From: Burkholderiales bacterium | GTDB taxonomy: Bacteria; Pseudomonadota; Gammaproteobacteria; Burkholderiales; Casimicrobiaceae | Length of the DNA stretch: 26,911 nucleotides | Assembly: GCA_025354075.1 (NCBI GenBank) | Contig: JANXNO010000098.1 | Coordinates: 1 to 26,911 of the forward strand | Direction of reading: 5' to 3' | Shown here: in pieces, positions 6,995 to 15,597 of the stretch | Position numbering within the stretch: position 1 is the first letter of the stretch | Layout of the letters: every line of letters starts with the position of its first letter | Position numbers and translations under genes: made by a program | Notes under the pieces: generated by a model | Databases searched by the model: none | What the model was told of the DNA's origin: nothing | Seen by the model: the letters and a program-made list of their open reading frames with translations, nothing else

Positions 6995-9900
6995 GTGGAT
7001 ACAGAAATGCACATGCCCCATAAGCCTGCCGCGCAGGGTCTTTATGACCCCAAACACGAACACGATGCCTGTGGCATGGGCTTCGTAGCCCACATTAAGG
7101 GACGTAAGAGTCACGACATCGTTGAGAAAGGCCTCAAAGTGCTTGAGAACCTGACGCATCGCGGTGCCGTGGGCGCGGACAAGTTGCAGGGCGACGGCGC
7201 AGGCATTCTGATTCAGGTGCCTGATACCTTTTTTCGGCGCGAGTGCGGAAAACTGAAAATTACTCTGCCTGCGGTGGGTCAATACGGCGTCGGTATGGTC
7301 TTTCTGCCGCAGGAACCCGCATCACGCATGGCTTGTGAGCAGGAAATCGAGCGCGCGATCGCGGCCGAAGGCCAAGTGCTGCTCGGCTGGCGCAACGTGC
7401 CGGTAGACGATTCCGGATTCAGTGACGGCGTCAAAGCCATAGAACCGATCATTCGCCAAATCTTCATCGGTCGCGGCTCCAAGAACATGGATCAGGACGC
7501 GCTCGAGAGGAAGCTGTACATCATCCGCAAAAGCTCCGGTCACGCGATTCAGGCGCTGAAACTGCGGCACGGCAAAGAGTTTTACGTGCCGTCGATGTCG
7601 ACGCGCACCATTGTTTACAAGGGCATGTTGCTCGCCGATCAGGTCGGCGCTTTCTATCTCGATCTGAAAGACCCGATGCTGGTCACGGCGCTGGCAATGG
7701 TGCATCAGCGGTTTTCGACCAACACCTTCCCGACGTGGGATTTGGCGCATCCGTTCCGCATGGTCTGTCACAACGGCGAGATCAACACGTTGCGCGGCAA
7801 TTGCAACTGGATTCGTGCTCGCGAAGGCGCGATCGCATCGAGCGTACTGGGCGAGGATTTGCCCAAGCTGTGGCCGCTGATTTATGACGGCCAGTCCGAT
7901 ACCGCCTCGTTCGACAATTGCCTTGAACTACTCACGATGAGCGGTTATTCGCTGGCGCACGCCGCCATGCTGATGATTCCGGAGGCATGGTCGGGCAACG
8001 CGTTGATGGACGAAGATCGTCGCGCGTTTTACGAATATCACGCGGCGTTAATGGAGCCCTGGGACGGCCCAGCCGCCATGGCGTTCACCGATGGCCGCCA
8101 GATCGGCGCGACACTGGATCGCAATGGCCTACGTCCAGCACGTTATGTCGTCACTGACGACGACATGATCGTGATGGCATCCGAGGTCGGCGTGCTCGAT
8201 ATTCCCGAAGAAAAAATCGTCAAAAAATGGCGCTTGCAGCCGGGTAAAATGCTGCTGCTGGATCTTGAACAGGGCCGCATTGTTGATGATGAAGAATTGA
8301 AGCGTGAGCTGGCAACCGCCAAGCCGTATCGCGACTGGATCGAGACCTCGCGCGTGTCGCTCGAAGATTTGCCGGAGCCCGCTCCGGCCGAAAAGTCACC
8401 CGTTTCGTTGCTTGATCGCCAACAGGCGTTTGGTTACACGCAGGAAGACGTCAGAGTCATTCTCGCGCCAATGGTCGCTAATGGCGAAGAAGCCACTGGC
8501 TCCATGGGCAACGACGCAGCGCTCGCCGTGTTGTCGAACAAGGCCAAGCCTTTCTACAACTATTTCCGGCAGCTATTCGCGCAGGTTACCAACCCGCCGA
8601 TTGATCCGATTCGCGAAGAGCTGGTCATGTCGCTGGTGACCTTCATCGGGCCGCGTCCGAATTTGCTCGGGCACGACACGAAGGAGCCGCAAGCCCGTCT
8701 GGAAGCGCAACACCCAATTCTTACCAGCGAAAACATGGAGCGCATCCGCCACATCGAATTGTTTTCGAGCGGCGCGTTCAAGGCGAAAGAACTGGACATT
8801 ACCTACCCCGCAGCTTGGGGCAAGGAAGGCATTGAAGCCGCCGTCGCAAGCTTATGTGCAGCAGCGGTGGACAACATCAAGCTGGGTCTCAATGTGCTGA
8901 TCCTCAGTGATCGCGCCGTTGCGGCTGATCGCGTGCCGATCCCCGCGCTACTCGCAACGTCTGCGGTGCATCAGCATCTCGTGAAGACGGGTATGCGCAC
9001 CTCCGCCGGTCTGGTGGTTGAAACGGGCTCGGCGCGCGAAGTGCATCATTTCGCGTTGCTCGGTGGCTATGGTGCGGAGGCGATTCACCCGTACCTCGCA
9101 CTGGAAACGCTCACACAAATCTCCGACATCGTGCCGCAAATTTCCAAGTACGAAAGCGAAAAGCGCTTCGTCAAGGCGATTTGCAAAGGTTTGAATAAAG
9201 TCATGTCCAAGATGGGCATTTCGACTTATCAGAGCTACTGCGGCGCGCAGATTTTCGAGGCGGTTGGCCTCAATTCTGCATTCCTCGACCAATACTTTAC
9301 CGGCACCAGCAGCAGTGTCGAAGGCATTGGTATTTTCGAGGTCGCTGAAGAGAAAATGCGTCTGCATAATCTCGCGTTCGGCAACGATCCGGTGCTCGCA
9401 GAGTTCCTCGATGCAGGCGGCGAATATGCTGTGCGTACGCGCGGTGAAGAGCACATGTGGACGCCTGAGGTCATCACCAAGTTGCAGCACGCCACGCGCG
9501 CCAACAACGCGAGCACCTATAAAGAATATGCGGCGCTGGTCAACCATCAGACCGGGAAATTAAAGACCTTGCGCGGTCTGTTCGACTTCAAATTTGATCA
9601 GCGCACACCGGTGCCGATTGAAGAGGTCGAACCAGCTAAAGAAATTGTCAAACGGTTCGCAACGGGCGCAATGTCGCTCGGCTCGATTTCAACCGAAGCA
9701 CACGCCACACTCGCCATCGCGATGAACCGTATCGGCGGCAAATCGAACACGGGTGAAGGCGGAGAAGACGCCAAGCGCTACATCCCGCTGGCCAAGGGCG
9801 AGACGTTGCAATCACGGCTCGGTGCGCATCGCGTCGGTGACACTGTATCCGCCAAAGAAGGCGATTCCCTGCGCTCGAAAATCAAACAGGTGGCGTCAGG

Positions 9901-11698
9901 CCGTTTCGGCGTGACTGCGGAATATCTCGCGAGTGCAGATCAAATCCAGATAAAGATGGCGCAGGGTGCGAAGCCCGGTGAGGGCGGTCAATTGCCCGGC
10001 CATAAGGTCAGCGAATATATTGCTCAACTGCGTTTCTCGGTGCCTGGCGTTGGACTGATTTCACCTCCGCCGCATCACGATATTTACTCAATTGAAGACC
10101 TCGCGCAGCTCATTCACGATCTGAAAAACTCGAATCCGAAAGCGAGTATCAGCGTGAAGCTGGTGAGCGAAATCGGCATCGGCACCGTTGCTGCGGGCGT
10201 GACCAAATGCAAGGCTGACCACGTGGTGGTAGCGGGCCATGACGGCGGCACCGGCGCGTCGCCTATCTCATCGATCAAGCACTGTGGTACGCCCTGGGAA
10301 CTGGGTCTTGCCGAGACGCAGCAAACACTGGTACTGAACCGGCTACGTGGTCGTATCCGTGTGCAGGCCGACGGCCAGATGAAGACGGGGCGCGACGTGG
10401 TAATCGGCGCGCTGCTGGGCGCGGATGAGTTCGGTTTCGCCACTGCACCGCTCGTCGTCGAGGGCTGCATCATGATGCGCAAGTGTCATCTCAATACCTG
10501 CCCGGTCGGTGTAGCAACTCAGGACGCCGAGCTGCGCAAAAAATTCAACGGACAGCCCGAACACGTGGTGAACTATTTCTTCTTCGTTGCCGAAGAAGCG
10601 CGCGAACTGATGGCCAAGCTTGGCGTGCGTACGTTCGACGAGCTGATCGGTCACAGTGACTGGCTCGACATGCAGGCGGGCATTGATCACTGGAAGGCGA
10701 AGGGGCTCGATTTCTCGAAGGTCTTCTACCTGCCGAAGATGCCCGCCGATGTGGCGCGCTATCACGTTGAAGAACAGGATCACGGGCTTGAGAGCGCGCT
10801 GGATCACGCGATCATTGCTGCGGCAAAGCCTGCGCTGGAGTCCGGCAAGAAAACCGAAGCCGAATTCACCATCGGCAACCACAACCGCTCGGTCGGCGCG
10901 ATTCTGTCGCACGCGGTTGTGTCAAAGTATCAGCATGCTGGGTTGCCGGACGACACGTTCCACGCGCGCTTCAAGGGCATTGCGGGGCAAAGTTTCGGTG
11001 CATTTCTCGCACGTGGTGTGACGTTTGAAATTGAAGGTGCCACCAACGACTACACCGGTAAAGGCTTGTCCGGTGGACGCATCATCGTCTACCCGGACGC
11101 GAAGTGTCCGGCGAAGGCTGAAGACAATATTGTCATCGGCAACACCGTGATGTACGGCGCGACCGAAGGCGAAGCTTTCTTCCGTGGCGTTGCGGGCGAG
11201 CGCTTCGCAGTGCGTAACTCAGGCGCAATGGCCGTTGTTGAAGGCACCGGTGACCACGGCTGCGAATACATGACAGGCGGTACGGTGGTTGTGCTCGGCG
11301 CGACGGGTCGCAACTTCGCGGCGGGCATGTCGGGTGGATTGACGTACGTCTACGATCCGAAAGAGCAGTTCGCGAAGCATTGCAACCTGTCGATGGTGAG
11401 CTTGGAGCCCGTGGCGTCCGAGCTTGAACAAACCGGCACCGAGCAGGAACTGATTGCGCAGGGCAAGGGCCGCAAACGCCATCGCGGCATGAGCGACGAG
11501 TCGATCATCAAGTCGCTGGTCGAAAAGCACCTGCGCTACACCGGTTCAACGGTGGCGCTGGCGATCATGGATGACTGGGCGACGCATCGCAAGCATTTCG
11601 TAAAAGTGTTCCCGCATGAATACAAGCGGGCACTGGCCGAGATGTATGCCGGGTCGATTAAGGCTAAATCGGCGGCGAAAGAAACGGTCGCGAAATAG
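6995..11698 (+). CDS. gltB: Glutamate synthase (NADPH), large subunit
   Basis: GltB transfers the amide nitrogen of glutamine to 2-oxoglutarate, giving two glutamates with electrons from GltD; it is the cytosolic GOGAT half of ammonium assimilation. The 1567-residue product is full length. A short propeptide ends before Cys26 (D-A-C-G-M-G-F), the catalytic nucleophile of the class II amidotransferase domain (about 26-440). A central domain follows, then the FMN-binding synthase barrel (about 830-1220), with the 3Fe-4S cysteines at 1158, 1164 and 1169 (C-x5-C-x4-C). The C-terminal beta-helix domain (about 1280-1530) is rich in Gly repeats. The GTG start has only a weak GAAG-like site; ATG at 7007 or 7013 would shorten only the propeptide and are possible. 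gltD follows after 154 bp. Confidence 0.97.
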   Translation: MDTEMHMPHKPAAQGLYDPKHEHDACGMGFVAHIKGRKSHDIVEKGLKVLENLTHRGAVGADKLQGDGAGILIQVPDTFFRRECGKLKITLPAVGQYGVGMVFLPQEPASRMACEQEIERAIAAEGQVLLGWRNVPVDDSGFSDGVKAIEPIIRQIFIGRGSKNMDQDALERKLYIIRKSSGHAIQALKLRHGKEFYVPSMSTRTIVYKGMLLADQVGAFYLDLKDPMLVTALAMVHQRFSTNTFPTWDLAHPFRMVCHNGEINTLRGNCNWIRAREGAIASSVLGEDLPKLWPLIYDGQSDTASFDNCLELLTMSGYSLAHAAMLMIPEAWSGNALMDEDRRAFYEYHAALMEPWDGPAAMAFTDGRQIGATLDRNGLRPARYVVTDDDMIVMASEVGVLDIPEEKIVKKWRLQPGKMLLLDLEQGRIVDDEELKRELATAKPYRDWIETSRVSLEDLPEPAPAEKSPVSLLDRQQAFGYTQEDVRVILAPMVANGEEATGSMGNDAALAVLSNKAKPFYNYFRQLFAQVTNPPIDPIREELVMSLVTFIGPRPNLLGHDTKEPQARLEAQHPILTSENMERIRHIELFSSGAFKAKELDITYPAAWGKEGIEAAVASLCAAAVDNIKLGLNVLILSDRAVAADRVPIPALLATSAVHQHLVKTGMRTSAGLVVETGSAREVHHFALLGGYGAEAIHPYLALETLTQISDIVPQISKYESEKRFVKAICKGLNKVMSKMGISTYQSYCGAQIFEAVGLNSAFLDQYFTGTSSSVEGIGIFEVAEEKMRLHNLAFGNDPVLAEFLDAGGEYAVRTRGEEHMWTPEVITKLQHATRANNASTYKEYAALVNHQTGKLKTLRGLFDFKFDQRTPVPIEEVEPAKEIVKRFATGAMSLGSISTEAHATLAIAMNRIGGKSNTGEGGEDAKRYIPLAKGETLQSRLGAHRVGDTVSAKEGDSLRSKIKQVASGRFGVTAEYLASADQIQIKMAQGAKPGEGGQLPGHKVSEYIAQLRFSVPGVGLISPPPHHDIYSIEDLAQLIHDLKNSNPKASISVKLVSEIGIGTVAAGVTKCKADHVVVAGHDGGTGASPISSIKHCGTPWELGLAETQQTLVLNRLRGRIRVQADGQMKTGRDVVIGALLGADEFGFATAPLVVEGCIMMRKCHLNTCPVGVATQDAELRKKFNGQPEHVVNYFFFVAEEARELMAKLGVRTFDELIGHSDWLDMQAGIDHWKAKGLDFSKVFYLPKMPADVARYHVEEQDHGLESALDHAIIAAAKPALESGKKTEAEFTIGNHNRSVGAILSHAVVSKYQHAGLPDDTFHARFKGIAGQSFGAFLARGVTFEIEGATNDYTGKGLSGGRIIVYPDAKCPAKAEDNIVIGNTVMYGATEGEAFFRGVAGERFAVRNSGAMAVVEGTGDHGCEYMTGGTVVVLGATGRNFAAGMSGGLTYVYDPKEQFAKHCNLSMVSLEPVASELEQTGTEQELIAQGKGRKRHRGMSDESIIKSLVEKHLRYTGSTVALAIMDDWATHRKHFVKVFPHEYKRALAEMYAGSIKAKSAAKETVAK

Positions 11699-11716
11699 TC
11701 GTCCACGTATTCCTAC

Positions 11717-11825
11717 CCCTCCCCTTGGGGCGGAGGGTGCCGACAGGCGGGCGACGGTTTTGGCCTTCGGAGCCGTCGACCGAGCGCTAACACCCTCTCC
11801 CTAACCCGCCCCCCCAAGGGGAGGG
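11717..11825. repeat. Long intergenic inverted repeat between gltB and gltD
   Basis: CCCTCCCCTTGGGG at 11717-11730 is perfectly complementary to CCCCAAGGGGAGGG at 11812-11825 (14 bp). Inside it, GAGGGTG (11733-11739) pairs with CACCCTC (11791-11797), and CGACGG (11752-11757) with CCGTCG (11773-11778), giving a nested stem of about 109 nt. The composition and CCCTCTCCCTAACCC-type string resemble the REP-like intergenic palindromes common in proteobacteria. It fills most of the gltB-gltD spacer and may modulate the GltB:GltD ratio or protect the gltB mRNA end. Confidence 0.7.
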
Positions 11826-11852
11826 AATTACCACTACACACTGAGCAGCATC

Positions 11853-13334
11853 ATGGGAAAAATCACCGGATTCATGGAGTTTCAACGCTTGTCGGAGGCC
11901 GCTGAGGCACCGAAGTCGCGGCTTCATCACTATCGCGAATTTGTTGTCACGCTGAAGGACGATGAGGCCAAGCAGCAGGGCGCGCGCTGCATGGATTGCG
12001 GCATTCCGTTCTGCCAGACTGGCTGCCCGGTCAACAACATCATTCCCGACTGGAACGATCTCGTCTATCGCGGCAACTGGAAGCAGGCGCTAGACACGCT
12101 GCACAGCACCAACAACTTCCCCGAGTTCACGGGCCGTGTGTGTCCCGCGCCGTGCGAAGCGGCGTGTACGTTGAACATCAACAACGACGCGGTGGGCATC
12201 AAGTCGATTGAACATTTCATCATTGACAAGGGCTGGGAAGAGGGCTGGGTCACGCCGCACGTTGCCGCCACGAAAACGGGCAAGACGGTTGCGGTTGTTG
12301 GCTCCGGCCCCGCAGGCATGGCCGCAGCGCAGCAGCTCGCACGTGCGGGTCATGCGGTAACAGTGTTTGAAAAATCAGATCGCATCGGCGGCCTGGTGCG
12401 TTACGGCATTCCCGATTTCAAAATGGAAAAGTCGCACATCGATCGTCGCGTCGTGCAGCTGGAGGCCGAAGGCGTGACTTTCAAAACATCCGTCATGGTC
12501 GGCGACGGAACCCTGAGCGCAGGCGTTGGTAGTGATGCGAAATCGCACATCACGCCCGCAGAATTACAGACGAAATTTGACGCGGTCGTGCTGGCTGGTG
12601 GAGCGGAACATCCGCGAGACTTACCCGTGCCGGGGCGCGAGCTTAAGGGCGTTTACTACGCGATGGAATTTCTGCCGTTGCAAAACAAACGCGTGTCGGG
12701 CGATGACGTTGAAGTCATCTCGGCGAAGGGCAAACACGTCGTCGTCATTGGCGGTGGTGATACCGGCTCGGACTGCGTTGGCACGTCAAACCGTCACGGC
12801 GCGGCGAGCGTCACCCAATTCGAACTGATGCCGCAACCGCCAGACAAGGAAAACAAGCCTATGGTGTGGCCGAACTGGCCGCTCAAGCTACGCACCTCGT
12901 CGTCACACGAAGAAGGCGTCGCGCGCGATTGGTCGGTTACCACGCAATCTCTGGTGGGCAAGGACGGCCAGGTCACCGGCCTCAAGGCTGCGCGCGTCGA
13001 ATGGAAAGACGGCAAGATGCAGGAAGTGGCGGGCAGCGAATGGGAAATGAAGGCGGATCTGGTGCTGCTGGCGATGGGTTTTGTGCATCCAGCTGCGCCG
13101 GTGTTGCAGGCGTTTGGTGTCGAGCGTGATGGTCGCGGCAATGCTAAAGCGCACACCGACGAAGGTCATGCGCAGGGCGCAGCGGCCGCCTACCAAACCA
13201 ATGTGCCGAAAGTGTTTGCCGCAGGCGACATGCGTCGTGGTCAGTCGCTCGTGGTATGGGCTATTCGAGAGGGTAGGCAGTGTGCGCGGGCGGTGGATGC
13301 GTTTTTGATGGGTTCGTCGACGTTGCCTCGCTAG
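11853..13334 (+). CDS. gltD: Glutamate synthase (NADPH), small subunit
   Basis: GltD is the FAD-containing beta subunit that oxidises NADPH and passes electrons through 4Fe-4S centres to GltB. The 493-residue product has the usual length. Its N-terminal iron-sulfur region has cysteines at 46, 49, 54 and 58 and again at 97, 101 and 105. The FAD-binding G-S-G-P-A-G motif is at 150-155, the NADPH-binding G-G-G-D-T-G at 300-305, and a C-terminal A-A-G-D-M motif contacts FAD. Translation starts at an ATG giving [10 protein letters not shown], the standard N-terminus. The only spacer from gltB is the inverted repeat, so the two are presumably one operon. No terminator with a T-run follows; two weak GGGC-type hairpins lie in the next 130 bp. 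Confidence 0.96.
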   Translation: MGKITGFMEFQRLSEAAEAPKSRLHHYREFVVTLKDDEAKQQGARCMDCGIPFCQTGCPVNNIIPDWNDLVYRGNWKQALDTLHSTNNFPEFTGRVCPAPCEAACTLNINNDAVGIKSIEHFIIDKGWEEGWVTPHVAATKTGKTVAVVGSGPAGMAAAQQLARAGHAVTVFEKSDRIGGLVRYGIPDFKMEKSHIDRRVVQLEAEGVTFKTSVMVGDGTLSAGVGSDAKSHITPAELQTKFDAVVLAGGAEHPRDLPVPGRELKGVYYAMEFLPLQNKRVSGDDVEVISAKGKHVVVIGGGDTGSDCVGTSNRHGAASVTQFELMPQPPDKENKPMVWPNWPLKLRTSSSHEEGVARDWSVTTQSLVGKDGQVTGLKAARVEWKDGKMQEVAGSEWEMKADLVLLAMGFVHPAAPVLQAFGVERDGRGNAKAHTDEGHAQGAAAAYQTNVPKVFAAGDMRRGQSLVVWAIREGRQCARAVDAFLMGSSTLPR

Positions 13335-13529
13335 GCCAATTTGGTCTTTGCAAAGGTCATGCAGCTTTCTTGTCTGATGCCCATTTCAATTGGGCTTGGA
13401 TCAAGATTAGTGCGTAAGTCGATATAGCAATATTATTTACGTTAAGCCCTGATCGAACGGGCTTGGTAGGTAAAAGCTGTATCGCCACTGACTCAGGTCT
13501 AAACCCGGTGCCGTATTAGCATGTGAGGC

Positions 13530-14270
13530 ATGAAATTTCTCTTATTTTCGACGCTCGCGGTGCGGTGCTGTGCAGCAGCGCTGCTGGCACTGTTGGCTGC
13601 AACGCAAAGCGCGGCCACCACGTTGCAAGTGCTCTCAGTCGGCGCGAAATCCTCCGCACAGTTCATGATCGACGGCGTGCGTCGCGATGCCCGAGTAGGC
13701 ATGTTCACTGACGAAGGCTTGCTGCTCGAAAAGGTCAGCGATGACACCGTAAGCTTCCTCTACAACGGTCTGCCGCAGCGCATGCGTCTGGGCGATGTCG
13801 CGGTGCTGGATTCGCAAACGCAGGGGCTGATTAGCCACCAAATACGCGCTGATCAAAAAAACAAATACCTCACGCCAGCTTTGATCAACGGTGGCAATGT
13901 GCAGGCGGAAATTGATCGAACGGCTGACGTTATCGTCATTCCTGTCGCTGATGCAGACCGTCTGAATTTGCAATACAAAGACAAAAAATCGCGCGTGTTT
14001 CAAGCGCCGAAGCAGACCATTGTCGAGACGAAAGACGGCAAGGAAAGCAAAACCGTCATCGAGCCGAAAGACAAAGACGGCAAGCCGCTCACCTACAAAA
14101 CCTACGCGCTGCAACTCAATTCGATTCGCATCGGCGCGGTGGACATTTACGGCGTGTCGGCCGTGGTCAGCGAAAAGCCGGGCCTCACCAACACCATCGT
14201 TGGCCGTGATTTTTTAAAGCGTGTTGCGCCCTCCTGGAACAACCGCACTCTTACCCTGGTTCGCCGCTAA
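13530..14270 (+). CDS. Retropepsin-like (clan AA) periplasmic protein with degenerate active site
   Basis: A 246-residue exported protein with a signal peptide (about 1-29). An N-terminal domain (about 30-95) and a C-terminal retropepsin-like fold (about 115-246) match the layout of the clan AA aspartic protease family often found near hemE in betaproteobacteria. The segment around residue 129 aligns with the catalytic loop, but the expected D-T-G-A-S-D reads D129-R-T-A-D: the aspartate remains while the Thr-Gly pair is lost and one residue is missing. A Lys/Asp-rich insertion (about 151-188) replaces the usual flap. The family's C-terminal L-G-M-S-F-L-N-R pattern is kept as V-G-R-D-F-L-K-R. 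It is therefore probably not an active protease. Start: ATG with GTGAGG upstream. The stop overlaps hemE by 1 nt (TAATG), implying coupling. Confidence 0.75.
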   Translation: MKFLLFSTLAVRCCAAALLALLAATQSAATTLQVLSVGAKSSAQFMIDGVRRDARVGMFTDEGLLLEKVSDDTVSFLYNGLPQRMRLGDVAVLDSQTQGLISHQIRADQKNKYLTPALINGGNVQAEIDRTADVIVIPVADADRLNLQYKDKKSRVFQAPKQTIVETKDGKESKTVIEPKDKDGKPLTYKTYALQLNSIRIGAVDIYGVSAVVSEKPGLTNTIVGRDFLKRVAPSWNNRTLTLVRR

Positions 14271-15319
14271 TGAGTTTTAAGAACGATCTTTTCCTCCGCG
14301 CTTTTACTGACGAGAAGCTGCCGCGCCCACCGATTTGGCTGATGCGCCAGGCGGGACGCTACCTACCTGAGTATCGCGCCACGCGTGGCAAAGCGGGCGG
14401 TTTCATGGACTTGTGTCGTTCGCCATCGTTCTGCGCGGAAGTGTTGTTGCAGCCGTTGGATCGCTACGATCTCGACGCTGCGATTTTGTTTTCTGACATT
14501 CTCACCGTGCCCGACGCGATGGGCTTGGGACTGTCGTTTGGCGTCGGAGAAGGTCCGCGTTTTGCGCGACCATTGCGCGATGAGACCGCCGTCAAAGCGC
14601 TCGCCGCGCCCGATATGAGCACGCTGCAATACGTGTTCGACGCGGTCGCTGAATGCAAACGAGCGCTCACGACCGACGGCGTGCAGCGCGTGCCGCTCAT
14701 CGGCTTCTCGGGCAGCCCGTTCACGCTCGCCTGCTACATGATCGAAGGCGGCGGCTCGACTGATGCGTTCCCGCTGACGCGTCGCATGATGCTGCAACGG
14801 CCAGAGTTGTTTCAGCATGTACTCGATACGAACGTGACGGCGGTAACGGCCTATCTCTCGGGGCAGGTTGAGGCGGGTGCCAACGCGCTGATGTTGTTTG
14901 ACACGTGGGGTGGCGTGCTTGCGCCGCGCCTGTATCGCGAACTGTCGCTGGCTCCAATGCAGAAAATTGTGGCCGCTTTGAAGTCGAAATTTCCGCAGAT
15001 TCCGGTGATGATTTTCAGTCGCGGTGCCGCGCATAGTGTCGCTGCCATCGCTGCATCAGGCGCAGACGGTTTGGGCGTGGACTGGCAGAGCGACCTGGTC
15101 GACGCGCGCGCTGCCGCCGGGCCGCACGTCACGTTACAGGGTAATTTCGATCCGTTGCTACTCACCACGGACGAGACGACCATTCGCCGTGAACTGGCGA
15201 AATCACAGGAGGGATTCGATTCGCATCACCGCTATGTGGCGAACCTCGGCCACGGCATTACGCCCGACACCGACCCCGCGCTGGTCGAAGTGCTGGTGCA
15301 AACGCTGCGCAGTTCCTAG
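14270..15319 (+). CDS. hemE: Uroporphyrinogen decarboxylase HemE
   Basis: HemE removes four acetate carboxyl groups from uroporphyrinogen III to give coproporphyrinogen III, a cytosolic step of haem synthesis, without a cofactor. The 349-residue product is of normal length. The N-terminal substrate-binding signature R-Q-A-G-R-Y-L-P-E-Y-R is intact, as is I-L-F-S-D-I-L-T-V-P-D, which carries the key aspartate. The G-F-S-G-S-P-F-T-L-A segment and the C-terminal G-N-F-D-P and N-L-G-H-G-I motifs are also present. It begins in the TAATG overlap with the retropepsin-like gene and ends 278 bp before priA. Confidence 0.97.
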   Translation: MSFKNDLFLRAFTDEKLPRPPIWLMRQAGRYLPEYRATRGKAGGFMDLCRSPSFCAEVLLQPLDRYDLDAAILFSDILTVPDAMGLGLSFGVGEGPRFARPLRDETAVKALAAPDMSTLQYVFDAVAECKRALTTDGVQRVPLIGFSGSPFTLACYMIEGGGSTDAFPLTRRMMLQRPELFQHVLDTNVTAVTAYLSGQVEAGANALMLFDTWGGVLAPRLYRELSLAPMQKIVAALKSKFPQIPVMIFSRGAAHSVAAIAASGADGLGVDWQSDLVDARAAAGPHVTLQGNFDPLLLTTDETTIRRELAKSQEGFDSHHRYVANLGHGITPDTDPALVEVLVQTLRSS

Positions 15320-15354
15320 CACACCCAGACAATGCTGATCGTCGCAAATTTGAC

Positions 15355-15368
15355 TTGACAAAGATCAA
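15355..15368. promoter_or_regulatory. FNR/CRP-family-like site flanked by CAAATTTG repeats
   Basis: TTGAC-AAAG-ATCAA matches the FNR consensus TTGAT-N4-ATCAA at 9 of 10 positions. The self-complementary octamer CAAATTTG occurs at 15345-15352 and again at 15366-15373, 21 bp apart, which is two helical turns. The site is about 35 nt after the hemE stop and 230 nt before the priA start, so its target is unclear. Confidence 0.4.
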
Positions 15369-15390
15369 ATTTGTCGCTCCACCGCGCCAG

Positions 15391-15399
15391 TTATGCACA
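15391..15399 (+). promoter_or_regulatory. DnaA-box match upstream of priA
   Basis: TTATGCACA fits the DnaA-box consensus TTATNCACA exactly. It lies in the hemE-priA spacer, 180 bp from the second match and in the same orientation. Confidence 0.4.
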
Positions 15400-15570
15400 A
15401 AAATGACGAATCCGTGACAGGTGAGTGCATGCCCCCGCTGTAACCCACGTAAAAACGCATAAAGCATTGATTTAATTGGATATTTTGGTGCCGCCACAGA
15501 ATGAGGCACGACTGCAACAACCGCATTCAGGCGCGCTTTGCCGGGTATGACCTGGTATTAGTTCACATAG

Positions 15571-15579
15571 TTATCCACA
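15571..15579 (+). promoter_or_regulatory. Consensus DnaA box immediately upstream of priA
   Basis: TTATCCACA is the classical strong DnaA box. It ends 18 nt before the proposed priA start, where a bound protein could block or assist transcription of this replication-restart gene. There is no AT-rich unwinding region or box cluster, so it is not an origin. Confidence 0.45.
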
Positions 15580-15597
15580 GGTGCTGGGGACGGGATT

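Noticed and set aside
13384-13464. Two GGGC-type hairpins after gltD as terminators
   Set aside because: Stems are only 5-6 bp with loops of 7-9 nt and no T-run follows either one.
15258-15509. Minus-strand open frame of 83 residues in the hemE-priA spacer
   Set aside because: No domain, overlaps the hemE 3' end, and contains the FNR-like dyad. The interval looks regulatory rather than coding.
15391-15579. Chromosomal replication origin at the DnaA boxes
   Set aside because: Only two boxes, no AT-rich unwinding element, and no dnaA/dnaN/rpmH neighbours.
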